Shown here: positions 13,501-24,529 of the stretch, piece after piece
Layout: each line of letters begins with the position of its first letter
Numbering within the stretch: the first letter of the stretch is position 1
Origin: Lepisosteus oculatus
Taxonomy: Eukaryota; Chordata; Actinopteri; Semionotiformes; Lepisosteidae
Direction: 5' to 3'
NCBI RefSeq assembly: GCF_040954835.1
Contig: NC_090723.1
Coordinates: 7,450,001 to 7,514,000 of the forward strand
DNA length: 64,000 nt
The notes under the pieces: model-generated
What the model was told of the DNA's origin: nothing
What the model saw: only the letters and a program-made list of their open reading frames with translations
Databases searched by the model: none
Program-made: the position numbers and the translations under genes

Positions 13501-16500
13501 CAGAATTCATTTTTTGATGTTTCTTGTCATAAACTTAAAACCACTTTGAAACTGTAGCTAGCTACTCATCTTATAGGTTACAGCTGATAGACATTGAGAC
13601 TACCAAGGTGCTTTATTACAAGTGGGAGAGCCTGTTTCAGTTCATGAAGCCCTATTAAACAGGCAATCACAAGTCTGCCTCACAGCCCAGGAAGGAAAAC
13701 AAGGTTGGCAAGTCAGAGAAGGTGACATTTCGCTCAGTAGTCATTAAAACTAATTGCCCCAACAAAGAGCTCTGTTGTCTGAAATTACTTCCTAGCTTGA
13801 CGGGAGCAGGTCAGCCCCGATTGGAGACTTCACTGCCGACAGCAGCACTTGAGGGAATTGAGATCGGTAATGGAGACCAGTAACTCCACAGATGAGTCAC
13901 AGTATCATTCTCCTGGTGTGACAGTGGACGGGGGTTTCAGACGGGCCAGTGACATTCGAGTGTATCTTCCTTTACATTTTCTGATGCTGAGTGCTATCTA
14001 TTTCCGATACCGGAGAAAGAATGGGGTTTCTTGCTCAGAACCACTGCCGTCTTTTGAAACACTTTGTGAGCTGGCCTGTTGTTTCTGCTGGCATGTGGGC
14101 TGGGCTGGGGCAGTGAGTGAACAGCCTGGGGCAAACCGGCACAGAGATCCCCCTTAGAAATAGAATTTCAGCCTGCTGAAATTGTCAAAGTACTCGAGAC
14201 TGGTAATTGACAAAAACCTAAAATGGGACAAATGTTGTGACACGCTCTATAAAGAAGGCCAACAGAGACTCTTCTATCCTAGAAAACTCAGCTACTTTAA
14301 GGTAGATAAAACAATCCTTACACTTTTCCAAAAATCATTCATTGAAAGTGTCTTAACATCCTGCTTCACTTATTGGTTTGGCAACATAAGTACAGGTAAC
14401 TGTAATAGGCTGGGTAAATCAGAGAATATAAGTGGCAAAATAATCAGGAATAATCAAATCAATTTAAACATCCTTTACAGAGGGTGACTAAGGAAGCCAG
14501 AAGCATCAGGGAGTGTGTGTCTCACCCCCTCCATTGTAAATTCACGCTTCTCCCATCTGGGAGATGCCTCTGTGCCCCCAGGTGTAAAACCAACAGACTC
14601 AGGAAATCTTTCGTCCCCACTGCAATCACACTCTTAAACAACGCAAAGTGACTACCTTGTCTCTTGTTTCTTCTCTCCTGTAACACGACTGTATTCTCTT
14701 CCCTTTTGATGATGTGTATTTGTCATTGTGTTGTGTTTAACTGTGCCGTAAAACACATTTCCCCTAGAGAATAATAAAGCTTGAATTGAATTGAATAGAA
14801 ACCGTCTCCTGCGTGCTGGCCAGCTTCCATCTGTAATCACAACAAGAGCAAGTCCGACAGGTTTACATAGCCCACTTGTCCATCTCTCTTAATATCCCTC
14901 GTTATGTGAGGCGTTGAGCCAACATTTGCCTTTGCTATTATCTGGCATTTATCAAAGAGCAATTCACCAACAGCCTCACAGTACCTCACTGGAAACAAGT
15001 GAATTAAACGCCATTCAGGCAGGCCCTGGCAGTGAAATGTTTGTCACACTGAGGAGATAAAAGCACAGTGAGGCTCCATTAGGAGCAGGACAGGGGGAAA
15101 AAAGATACCCAGAGATGTTTAATGTCATTATATCCAGGCCAGGGCTTTTTTTTCCCACTGGGACTCCATTGCTGGGTTTCTAATTACTCTTGTCTGGCAG
15201 TTTTAGTCTCCTCTTTGGAGAAGTGACAGGGCGCTGTGCACTGGCAATGGGAGTGGAGGCAGGAAGACGGCCATTAGACACTCCGTCTGTGCAGAGAGGT
15301 TCATTAGGGGGCTGTTTCTGTCAGACCGGCTGGATGTGAGTCAGGGTCTGCGTGTGTATGGGTAGGGTGGGTGTGGGGGTGTCACGCTACTGAGATTGTG
15401 TTTCGGTGGATCTGAGTTAGTCAGCTTTTGTGGAGCAAGGTACAAGAAACATATACCTTTCCCCGCCTCCTGATATTATTGCTGTACATAACCATCTAAA
15501 AATCAGTTACTCATTATATGTCCAAAATGCACATTGGCTGAGCGGCACCTGTTCTAACATCAGTGAATCCTTCTGTATCTGCCACACGGCTTGTTTGTCT
15601 TGCCAGTACTTCTCAAAGCTTGTATGATGGATTAACACATCTGTCTATGCTTTTCCACTATCCCTCTATGCTGTGCTTCACTCGTACCACAGTATACCAC
15701 GGTAAAGCCTTATGTGGTTAGGTAGATAGGGGTGAAGTGACATGATACTTCTTCTGAGGAATAGTGGGGAAGAGTGTTTTGCTTCTGGCCAGTGATGTGT
15801 TGTTTCTCAAGGCAGAGAGTATTTCTAAATGCACGCGACAGTGAAAAGGAATATCCCTGTCAGTTTTGACAACGTGCATGAGAAGCAAAACCTTATGTGC
15901 AGAGCTGCTGTCTGATTTCACCAAGATGTAGGAGTTTTTTGACATTCTGATGGAATTCTAATATCAGAGCGTGTTGTGTTGACATTCTGCTCTGTTAATT
16001 AACTCGAGAACTGCACTCTCTACTGTGTAAGACTCCACTGTTACTCAAAACGGAGTGGTCCAGATCGACTTCCCTAATTTCATTTTCTTCCAATTCCCCT
16101 CCATGCCTGATTTTAAGAGCATTATTCCCTCATTTTTCACTACACATTTCTTTCCCACTTTTGCAAAACATCATTCCCAGGCCTGATGCATTCCTGCCTG
16201 AATACGGACGGGGGTTTGAAGGTTATAATCTCGGAATCTCATGTAACCATTTCTTGAAGAATCCCAGATGGTCTCCTTCATTCGTGAGGCTGGGCTGCAT
16301 GTTCCAGACACCCACAACTCTTGGTGTAAAGCTATGTGTCATTTTTTTTTCTTTCATTGCAAACCCTGTAACTTTCCTCCTATGCTCTAGATACGGCAAG
16401 CGGTCCACCCCCGAGGCGCTGGTGTCAGAGCTGCTGTTTGGTGACAACTCAGAGCACAACCAGCGATCAAGGTGAGGCACAGCACGCTGTCTCTATGCCA

Positions 16501-18012
16501 AGCCAGCTGTAGGCTATATTGTGGGAAGCAATTCACTGCATCTTGACAATACGTCTCCATAACATTCAAAAAGCAAAGGATGCTAGGGTAGATCAGGCAG
16601 CAATCTGCAGACTCGCAATTGTAGAACAATTATTTTTCCAGCCACTTGTATTTGTAAACTAAGAAGCCACAGTGCAGCTGCTTTCGTGCTGCACGATCCG
16701 AAGGAAGAAAAGAGAACCAGCATAAACATAGCCAGAAGCCTGTACTTCCACACTAGATCTTCTCTGCCTGAAGATAACCTCAGATCTTTGAATCACACCT
16801 CCTGCCCCAGGGAACAGAAATATATAAATGTGACTCAGGCCTCAGAAAGAGGGGCAGTGCACTTTCATTCCAGTATGATTCTGGTGAGATCAAATGATGA
16901 AATATTTTATTGTCAGACTGTTGAAACAAAATTAAAACAAGGATGGAATATGATTAATCTGATATCAAACATTCATATTACTCCTTTCACTTTAAATGGT
17001 ACATTCCATTTAGTTTCACTATAGGATGCACATGCTACACATAGGCCCAAAGCACTGTGTTGGACAGCTCTTTATTTGATGTGTTTTATATATTTTGGGC
17101 ACTCATGAATCAGGATTTTCAATTCCCAATCTGTTTTTGTACTCATCCCTCAAAGGGCCGCAGATATGACGCTGTTATAGCCATCAGTGTGAGGACTCAT
17201 TCGTTTTTAACACCTGGGACTGATCTGCGATGGCTGTGATTTACAGCATTAGAAAAGGAGTCTGTTCTCCTGAATCATTTTCAAATGCAGTGAGATGACA
17301 TCCTCTCAGCTGCGTACTGTATGAAGTACCCTCGCTGTGTAAAATCAGCCTCCTGTGGCTGTGAGGAAATGGTGAAATGTTTGGTCACTCCATGAACATC
17401 ATAATAATAATAATTAATAATAATTCCTTACACTTGTGTAGTACACTGGACACTCCACTCAAAGGCCTGTACAGGCCTCCACCAGCACCAGTGTGCAGCC
17501 CCACCTGGATGATGCTCCAGTACACTCCCCACACACCAGCTTTCAGTGGGGAGGAGAGCAGAGTGATGAAGCCAGTTCAGAGATTATTAGGAGGCCATGA
17601 TTGGTAAAGGCCAGGGGGAGATTTGGCCATGACACTACTCTTGTCTAAAAGCAGGTGTCTTTTTACAGTATTGTTTCCCCGTCACTATACAGGGCCTTTA
17701 AGACCACACAGACCACAGGGTGAGCGCCCTCTACTGGCCCCACTAACACCACTTCCAGCAGCAGCCTTAGTTTTCCCCAGGAGGTCTCCCATCCAGGTAC
17801 TGACCAGGCTCACACCTGCTGAGCATCAGTGGGGCTGCCAGCTGGGAGTCTTCTATTTGGTCAATGAGGTGTTTGGTTGAGTAACTCAGAGCTGAGAGAC
17901 CCTGGACACTTGAAGTTCATGAGGACCCGACTCAGGCCAGTTACGGCAGGAAGGGCCTGGACTCACTTCCTGTCCTTTATCTTCCAGGCTCGACGACTCC
18001 TACATGTGGTGA
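10379..18012 (+). CDS. pyy: peptide YY prepropeptide (spliced, 97 aa)
   Basis: This is the complete coding region, joined from 10379-10566, 16391-16471 and 17988-18012. PYY is a secreted peptide hormone of gut endocrine cells and brain that acts on G-protein-coupled Y receptors. The predicted 97-residue precursor has a signal peptide at about 1-28, a 36-residue PP-fold peptide at 29-64, a GKR amidation/cleavage site at 65-67 and a C-terminal flanking peptide at 68-97 ending DDSYMW. The mature peptide has prolines at 2, 5 and 8, Tyr20, Tyr27 and the C-terminal RQRY that becomes amidated. PPKPEN at the N-terminus and EEL at 15-17 favour PYY over NPY, and the neighbouring mpp2 gene agrees. Splice phases (2 and 2) and the 81-bp middle exon match the NPY family. 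I see no disabling change. Confidence 0.95.
12351..12654 (+). repeat. tRNA-type SINE copy 2
   Basis: The head gtggcccagtggcacagtgg is followed by ggtgctatctgcgtggagct, gtgggtttcctcccacagtc, the ggcttctggggaaactggcc block, gccctgcaatgggttggcat and a terminal ctgaaatgaaagatggatgg. It is one of the more complete copies and has the same order of blocks as 26690-26985. Confidence 0.85.
14167..14800 (+). mobile_element. 5'-truncated LINE remnant (L2/CR1-like)
   Basis: An open frame at 14182-14487 reads like the C-terminal part of a fish non-LTR retrotransposon ORF2, with the pattern [26 protein letters not shown], then [10 protein letters not shown] and YWFGNIS. Downstream, in a shifted frame, are the usual terminal coding blocks (about 14500-14640) and a 3' tail ending attgaattgaatag near 14798. 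The frame is interrupted, so the copy is dead. The clade is my judgement from the tail and motif style and needs a repeat-library comparison. Confidence 0.7.
16391..16471 (+). CDS. pyy: pyy exon 3: end of PYY and flanking peptide
   Basis: The 81-bp exon completes Arg35 and encodes Tyr36, the GKR amidation and dibasic cleavage signal, then [14 protein letters not shown] and NSEHNQRS of the C-terminal flanking peptide. It ends in phase 2 before GTGAGG. The acceptor is tatgctctag. A length of 81 bp with phase 2 on both sides is the standard third exon of NPY-family genes. Confidence 0.95.
16472..17987 (+). other. pyy: pyy intron 3
   Basis: The intron is about 1.5 kb. Its last third is occupied by a minus-strand 5S-derived SINE (17400-17855) ending about 130 bp before the exon 4 acceptor. 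The acceptor itself, tttatcttccag, is good. No further exon was seen. Confidence 0.75.
17400..17855 (-). repeat. 5S rRNA-derived SINE, minus-strand copy
   Basis: Read on the minus strand, it has the 5S-like head (agcaggtgtgagcctggtca, then tacctggatgggagacctcc), a block with agtagagggcgctcacc, and the tail ending gtgtaaggaattattatta. It aligns block for block with the copies at 30800-31328 and 62118-62650, but carries an internal deletion and rearranged middle. It lies inside pyy intron 3. Confidence 0.85.
17988..18012 (+). CDS. pyy: pyy exon 4 coding part (last residues)
   Basis: After cttccag the exon completes Arg90 and encodes LDDSYMW followed by TGA. This tiny terminal coding exon, with a C-terminal D-x-x-M-W motif, is conserved in NPY-family precursors. 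The 3' UTR follows directly. Confidence 0.92.
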
Positions 18013-18023
18013 TTCCTGCCTCT

Positions 18024-18057
18024 TCCTCCTCCTCCTCCTCCTCCTCCTCCTCCTCCT
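18024..18057 (+). repeat. (TCC)n microsatellite in pyy 3' UTR
   Basis: A run of about eleven TCC triplets begins 12 bases after the pyy stop codon. It makes the overlapping forward frame read as poly-Ser and the reverse frame as Arg/Gly-rich; neither is a gene. More pyrimidine-rich sequence follows at 18160-18240. Confidence 0.95.
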
Positions 18058-18381
18058 GTGCCCCTCTCCTTGTGTCCACCACGCTGAGGGAGCCCAGCCC
18101 CGCCACAGAGGCCCGCCCTGTGACGGACGAGTGAACGCCACCAAACTCCAGCCCAGCTGTCTCCGCATGTTCCTCTCTCTTCCTCCCCTCTCCTCTTCCT
18201 CCCGTCCTCCTGGCTCTCTCCCTCTCCCCCTCCCACCTGGCTTCTTACTACACAAAGACAATTGTACATAATTTATTAATGAATAACAATAGAAAATTAA
18301 AAAAAAAATCTTCAGCCATTTGGCGCTATATCTTTAAAGAGAATATTCTTTTTGTTTGTATTGTATAAATGCTTATGTGCA

Positions 18382-18387
18382 ATTAAA
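18382..18387 (+). terminator. pyy: polyadenylation signal of pyy
   Basis: ATTAAA, the commonest variant signal, lies 370 bp after the stop codon, and the following bases are AT- and TG-rich. The mRNA end is expected around 18400. No AATAAA occurs between the stop codon and this point in a comparable setting. Confidence 0.65.
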
Positions 18388-18409
18388 AGTTTAATGAATG
18401 ATTCAGATA

Positions 18410-20438
18410 AGACGTCATGCGCTTGATTATTTCACAGCAGCTGAACGGTGCTGTTTCTTCTGCTGGGGTGCTGGAATCATCTGTCACTTATTGACCAAAA
18501 CAGTGTTATGCCCAGGTAGAAGCAAAAGGAAATTCAGTGCCAATTTACTACCAGTTTTTGAACAGCAGACGCCTTGGTATTTTGGAAAGGAACTGCTTGG
18601 AACCCCACCTATGGAATGGTTCATAACACGAGGTGTCCCGACATCAAGACCCCCCCATCTATGTGGGCTTTCAGGGTTGGGGGGGAGATGTTGTATATCC
18701 ATTGCTCCACATACAAGCTAGGATTCAGGAATGTGCACATGCCTTTAGGACTCTCCCAGAGACCGCTTATATCTGTGTGAGTTACAGTACATATTCAACC
18801 TGCAAATAGGGAAAACTAAACCAGAATTTCTCTCTTGATTGGCTGCTAAAGATTTGTTCTGTGCGAGAACAGTATTCTCAGCTGTCAATGACGGGCGAGA
18901 GCCTCTCTTTGTAACTCAAGCTGGCTCAGCAGTACTCTTCCTCCAAATCAGTAGTATTCCATAGGCGTGGGGCCATATTTACTGGACAGCCACAGCAGGC
19001 CAGCATCGATCCAGCACGGTTAGCTTATCAAGGCCAGTTCTTCGAGAAGGTGAGTTTTCCACAGGAGCAGAGCGGAAAGACGAACGTGCGTCGTCTTAAC
19101 GAGATAAACGGCGGGTCTCGCTGGAAATGAAACTCGCTGAGAGGAGGATAAGTGCATTCAACAAGCTGCGCGTCGAGATCGAAGAGCTGTCTCTTGAGGC
19201 GAACAACTTAAATTCGCATTTGAAGCATAAAAAAAAACACAAAACAACTTTTACCTTATTGATTTACAAAGCCCGACCTGAACTGTTAGTTTGTTATCGC
19301 TTTGCTCTGACTCTTGGACCGGGAGAAACAATTCCGAAACGGTGCATTTAAGAACCTGACGAGATGTAATTAGTTCAGGTGCGCAGGCTCCTAAGGAACA
19401 AGTAATAGATTTATTCCATGCTGAAAAAAGAGGAACAAAAAAAAAACACACCTGAAGAAGGCTCCACGGCCGAAACGCTGTTTTCTTTATTTTTTTCAGC
19501 ATGGAATAAACCTATGAGATGTAATTAATGGCGAGCCAAGGCCTGACGATGAGATCTGCTAGTGTTCGAGGTTAGGGTTTTAAACGGTAAGGAGAAGATC
19601 ATGAATATTTTATCTGGTCTCAGTTCATGCTATGCAAACTGTTCAATTAACAGCTGCGTGAAAACAAAAAAATGAATTAAAGATCGGCGCCTGAACGCGG
19701 ATTCGCCCAATTGTACCGCGCCGGACTCACATTTAGTAGAGGGTCTCGGTTTTCTATTAGCGTAAAGATGCAAATATAAATGAAAATAGGGTTATTTCAC
19801 TCCTCTATTATATATATATACATAATAACATCGAGTGTATATTAATCTATGAAAACATAATAGTTATAAAATGGTAATGGCGCTGTAATATGCAGTAAAT
19901 ATTTGTTTTATACCTTCTTGTTTTATTCTGTAATAATAAAGTTTTATCGCTTAGTGTTCCAAATGGCAGCTTTTATCTTTGGTAATTTTACAATGACCAC
20001 TTTTGCGTGTTACTATCCGTTCATAATAATGATAATAACCATTATAATGACTATTTTTGTTTGACTAAGGGTCATGAATGCTCAGATCGATCCAGGCCAT
20101 TACAATAAAAACAGAACAGGGGGATCAATATCTGCCGCTTAATGAGGAAATGAAATGTATTTTCGATTTATTTCGCCGGGTATCGTCTTGGAAAATGACT
20201 TCCCAGATTGTCTGCCGTAGCTGGAGAAGGGAGCTACAAGCTTGATGACATCCTAGCAGCAAAGGGAAGTTCGAGCAGAATTCGCGAGGAAAATCTACAA
20301 AACTATTAAGGCAAAATCTGATTATAATATTGTTTCTAGATATGGAACTTCTAACTAAAATTTCCTAGAAAATAGTTATTCTACCCCAAGGAAAAGAAGA
20401 ATTGGGGCACCTTCAATCTTATTAATATTTTATTGATA
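18410..20438. other. intergenic, downstream of pyy
   Basis: No complete gene. A moderately CpG-rich patch at about 19030-19215 contains an open frame (19127-19351) starting MKLAERRISAFNKLRVEIEE with heptad-like spacing; no family was recognised and no splice support exists. A Penelope/hammerhead-like insertion follows at 19373-19515. The rest is AT-rich. Confidence 0.45.
19373..19515 (+). mobile_element. Penelope-like insertion with hammerhead-like core
   Basis: The 143-bp insertion is flanked by an exact 12-bp direct repeat, GAGATGTAATTA, at 19361-19372 and 19516-19527, a target-site duplication. Inside, 19405-19429 pairs with 19491-19515 (24 of 25 positions). Between these arms are CTGAAGA (19452-19458), a GGC/GCC hairpin (19460-19462 with 19469-19471) and GAAAC (19472-19476). 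This order is that of a type I hammerhead ribozyme, a motif known in Penelope-like retroelements. One extra A precedes stem II and the expected GUH cleavage triplet reads GCT, so activity is unlikely. The element class is inference; the duplication and inverted repeat are seen directly. Confidence 0.6.
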
Positions 20439-20526
20439 TGTCGTCGCATTATCCAGGTGTGGCTGCAGATTGGTGGTGGTGTAGAGGAGTCCCCATTACC
20501 TGTAAATATAAGTGTAAGCAAGTATA
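20439..20526 (+). repeat. 3' fragment of 5S-derived SINE
   Basis: The blocks gcattatccaggtgtggctg, ggtggtggtgtagaggag and ccccattacctgta match the 3' part of the copies at 30800-31328 and 62118-62650. The fragment runs directly into the ATT microsatellite, which probably grew from its tail. Confidence 0.75.
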
Positions 20527-20527
20527 A

Positions 20528-20578
<51 letters not shown>
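20527..20578. repeat. (ATT)n microsatellite
   Basis: About 17 uninterrupted ATT triplets directly follow the SINE fragment. SINE tails in this window end in ATT-type repeats, which explains the origin. Confidence 0.97.
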
Positions 20579-21074
20579 TCCTTTGAAAAAACATTTATCA
20601 AAATAACAGGTGACGGCTATGTGCGCCCTCGTGTGGACAGTTACAGTGCTGCAGTAAGACTAAAAATCGCTCTGCTTTAACTTGAGAGCTTTGCACTCGA
20701 CACAGCTTTTTGTGTTAACAACCGACAGAGCTGTCGATGTTTTATTTGGGGAGGGGGTTTCGGAGCTCTTGTTTCGCAGGGCTGGTTAAATGAAAGCCCA
20801 GCCGCGTCCCACTCACCCGTCAGGCAGCCCTTCACTGTCTGCAGTAAAAGCCTTTGTCAAAACAATCCCAACGAGCTTCAGACGTCCAGAAACCCAAGGG
20901 AGAGGGAGCGGCGATATTATCTTGCACACAATAAAATAATATTGCTCTGCAGAAAAAGACGTGCTGTTAATGGAAACACTCCCCTGGCTACACGTTGGAA
21001 ATTGGAAACACTTTAATAAAAGCTTTCAGGAGTATTTATACTGTGATTAAAATATGGTTGTTAGGATTCTGTTT

Positions 21075-21321
21075 GGAGGGGCACAGTGGTGCAGTGGTTA
21101 GCAGTGAAGCCCTTAATTCTGGACCTGGGGTGCTCTTTGTGTAGAGGTTGTATGTTGTCCCCTGATTCACAGGGGTTTCTTATCACAAACGTGTGTCTGA
21201 GTCTGTCTGCCCTGCGCTGGCCTGGCATCTCGTCCAGGGTGCCCCCTGTCTCGTGCCCACTGCTTGCCAGGACAGGCTCCAGCTCCCCTGCGGGCCGTTA
21301 GAAAGTGACCGGATGGAAGGA
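21075..21321 (+). repeat. tRNA-type SINE copy 3
   Basis: The head gaggggcacagtggtgcagtg, the ggtgctctttgtgtagaggt block, a ctgcgctggcctggcatctc block and a gtgcccactgcttgccagga end identify the same SINE family. It is internally deleted relative to the copy at 12351. Confidence 0.85.
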
Positions 21322-22111
21322 TACTGTTAGCGCGACTCCTAAGGAGACACTAGGATGCAGAGGAGTGTGGGAAGTTGCCTTCACCCTCCCCACAGGGCTG
21401 GGGGCCCAGTTCTGCGGAGCTGAAGTGTCTGTCTGGATTTGCTGAAGCACTGCAAGGGCACTGACGCCTACTGGAATTGACAAGATGCCATAGTGGGTAT
21501 CAATATGGCCTGTAGCTTGTAAGGCTTTTGGCAGTTTATCTCCAGACTCTGAGGTGGCATGACTCTACAGGGCTGTGTTTGTTTCATTCATGGCTAGGAT
21601 CGGCAGACATAAGGAGACAGAACGATTTGAAGCCAGTTTGGTTGGTTGATAGATGAATCAGATAATAAAATATCCACCTTGGGGCACATACCGTGTCCAT
21701 TCAGGATCATGGAATTTAGATAAAGCCATGTTGAAGCGGAAAACAAGGGACCATAGTCTTTTGCTTTTTCAGAATACTAGGGAGAGCTGTGTCATCTGAA
21801 GAGCTGCTTCGCAAACACTTCAATTAGTATTAACGAGCTTTGTTCATCTTTGCATCACGGCCAGCAAACTACCAGCACAAATGTCTTCTCCTGCCTGTCC
21901 TGATGTCTGTATTGTAGAAGTGGTTTAGCAGAAGGCTGATCTCCTCCGGCACCACCCCACCCCCACACTGTCCCTGGGCTCAGCCTGGCAGCCTGGGCAA
22001 AGCAACTGCAATCCAGTCCAGAGACACAGGTGAAGCATCGAGCAGTGACAGTCGCTCCTGCTCCTGGAGGGCTATTCCGCTCCAGGTTATTAAGGTGACT
22101 TATAATCCTCA

Positions 22112-22330
22112 TGAACTTGAACTTTGAACTTTATTGCCATATGTAACCGGTATGTGTACTGGTACAATGGAATTCTTCCTTACAGAAAGTCTCTCAATTT
22201 GTTAAAAAAAGTGTAAAACACAAAGTGCAGACAGTGCATCAAGACAATATACAAACAGTAGCCAATGTACAAGTAAACAAGTAAACAGTTCGAATGTAAA
22301 CAATGCAGACATGTAAACAATGCAGTTAAG
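22112..22330 (-). repeat. LINE 3'-tail-like repeat, copy 1
   Basis: The start, gaactttgaactttattgcc, then atatgtaaccggtatgtgta and a cagtacaaca-like run, is typical of the reverse strand of a fish LINE 3' end (an actttattgtcatatgta signature). A related block is at 48950-49150. No coding part is left. Confidence 0.5.
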
Positions 22331-24324
22331 AGCTAGAAACAGTAGTTATAGAAACTAATTAAGTGAACAGTTGATTGCTGTAAAGTCATTGCTAGTCAAG
22401 GGGAAATGAGTATTTCTTGACCGGGACTAAAGATCAGTGATATAGAGATTGAGGCTGAGTCTGTGGTGACAGAGAGGATGGATCCTGAAGAGCTCCACCC
22501 AGGGCGTATTGAAAGTTGGCTGTACAAGTCAGAGAACTGCATCGCGAAACCTGCGTAGCAATGAAATTCTGGAGAGGAAAGGAAACGTTTCTGCGGGGAA
22601 AAAAAATGTACGCTCAAGAGCACCCCAGCACCTCTATTGTCCACAAGAGGGCGCATCGAGACAAGTAAACCTCTAAGCGTCTGTACCTGGAGAGTCTTGT
22701 AGGTACAATCCTTTTCTCTTTCTTACATTAACGCCTGTGCCAACTTGGGAGAGAGAAGTGGATTTTGGAGAACTTGCTGCCTTCCTCATTCCTGACTGGA
22801 TTTTAATGCTTAGACTTTTTGCACCAATAGATTCCTCTGTATGACTGGTAATATCATGCACTGTGGTAGAATTATCTGCTGGAAGAAGGATGATTGTAAT
22901 TCTTTAAAAAAAAAGTCACCCCACCTTCTTAAGATATTTAGGAAATGAAAAATGCTGCATGATAGGTTATGATTGTTTAATTTGTTTACAGATGTGTATA
23001 CCTGTTTGGTCTTTATGCCATAACTAGGGTCTGTAGACTAAATCATGCTGACATTCTAGCAGTGTGCTGCGGAGGGAGTATCACCAGGGTGTATGAAGAA
23101 TATTTAACATTCACTTTCCTGCTGAAGGGACCAGAGCTCTGTCAAGCACAGCTAATTAGCCATTGACTGAGTTTTGAGTCTTCAGCCCCGAGATAATTGA
23201 GAGAGTTTGATTGCTGTGTGCCTTTCAGTAACACTCAGTGTCTAAGCTTGGATGTACGTCTTTTTCATGTCCATAAGCTATGCATCTCCCTGGTAAATTT
23301 GGTTTTATTGTTTTTATTTTGTTATGTTTTGGCACTTTCCTCCATTGGCTCTGTTATCAATGAGATCTGTCGGGTGTCATTTGAAATCAAGGCTATGCAC
23401 AAATTCACGACGTCTTAATCCAAGTTCATTCAGTACTCAGCTACCACTGTATTTACATCATGTAACATTATGTGTCACACAGTAGGGGTACCTCAGCAAA
23501 TCTCACCACTTTTACACCCTTCAAATCATTTTACTCCTGCCCCTAATCTGTAACTTCGACTTCAGGCTTGAGAAATAAAGTCTTTTGAAAGAGATTGCGA
23601 TTTCTGTTTTGACTCTGGTTTACCACAATCGCGGACAATTCCAGCATGGCCAGATGCTGAAAAGAGTTCTAAATGGTGAATATGAGAACCCCTGCTCTGC
23701 AGGCTTCAGTGCGACAGTGTTTATTCCGTGACCTCGGAGACACCATCAGGAATCTCTTGGAAAGAACATGGCAGAACATCCAAATCGGCAAACTGAGAGG
23801 AAGGAAAAGTGTTGATGAACTGGACCGGAGCCTGCAAGCTTGGACTTGTTCTCTGTGAGATTTCTGATTTATTTCAGCTGGAGACCTTACAACACATCCT
23901 ACACTGAACTACAGGATAACAAACACAATGCTCCTGGATTTCACAGCCAAACCTCCAGAAAAGGTTTACGTTTTCTTTGAGGTTGCTGTTGAATCTTATA
24001 GGGTCAGTCGAAAAGCCCCAGTCCAGTTGTGTTATGAAGGTCACCCCAAAGCACCTGTTGCCTTAAGATTAACAACACTTGGAAGTTATCGATCAATTAA
24101 GGCAGGGGTTTACTCAATTAAGTGAACTGTGGTCCTCAAGAGCCTGAGAATCTTCTGCTTTTCTGTGTTGAATAATCGATTAATTTTAAATTGATTAAGT
24201 AAAATCACCCATTTAATTGACCACAATTGAATTGTTCCAAGTCTTTAGAAATTGATGTCAAAATGCCTACCTATAAAATCTGCTTCAGAGGGAATCACTA
24301 TTAGATTAGAACCACTATATGGTA

Positions 24325-24510
24325 GGTAACCATACATACAAATACATAACCACTGGGCTATCTATTACCACACATAACCACACATAACCACTGGGCTATC
24401 TATTACCATACATAACCACACATAACCACTGGGCTATCTATTACCATACATTACCACACATAACCACTGGGCTATCTATTACAATACATTACCACACATA
24501 ACCACTGGGC
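24325..24510. repeat. 38-bp tandem repeat, about 4-5 units
   Basis: The landmark ctgggct recurs at 24353, 24391, 24429, 24467 and 24505, an exact 38-bp spacing. Units read like ataaccactgggctatctat followed by accacacat variants. Confidence 0.95.
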
Positions 24511-24529
24511 TAACAACCACTATACTTAT

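Larger units (their letters stand above)
10567..16390 (+). other. pyy: pyy intron 2
   Basis: The intron is about 5.8 kb and contains a tRNA-type SINE (12351-12654) and a LINE reverse-transcriptase remnant with its 3' tail (14167-14800). It ends with tatgctctag at 16390. No other exon was recognised. Much of 14870-15300 is free of recognised repeats and may hold conserved non-coding DNA, which I cannot test here. Confidence 0.7.
20579..24324. other. intergenic with scattered repeats
   Basis: Apart from the SINE at 21075-21321 and the LINE-tail-like block at 22112-22330 this is unremarkable non-coding DNA. Open frames at 22396-22656, 23197-23418 and 23928-24125 have no recognisable domains or splice context. 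Confidence 0.45.

Noticed and set aside
17977..18269. Arg/Gly-rich minus-strand frame
   Set aside because: It is the reverse of the (TCC)n-containing pyy 3' UTR.
19683..19702. cggcgcctgaacgcgg resembling a lysine-tRNA primer-binding site
   Set aside because: No LTR, gag or pol sequence around it; a short chance match is more likely.
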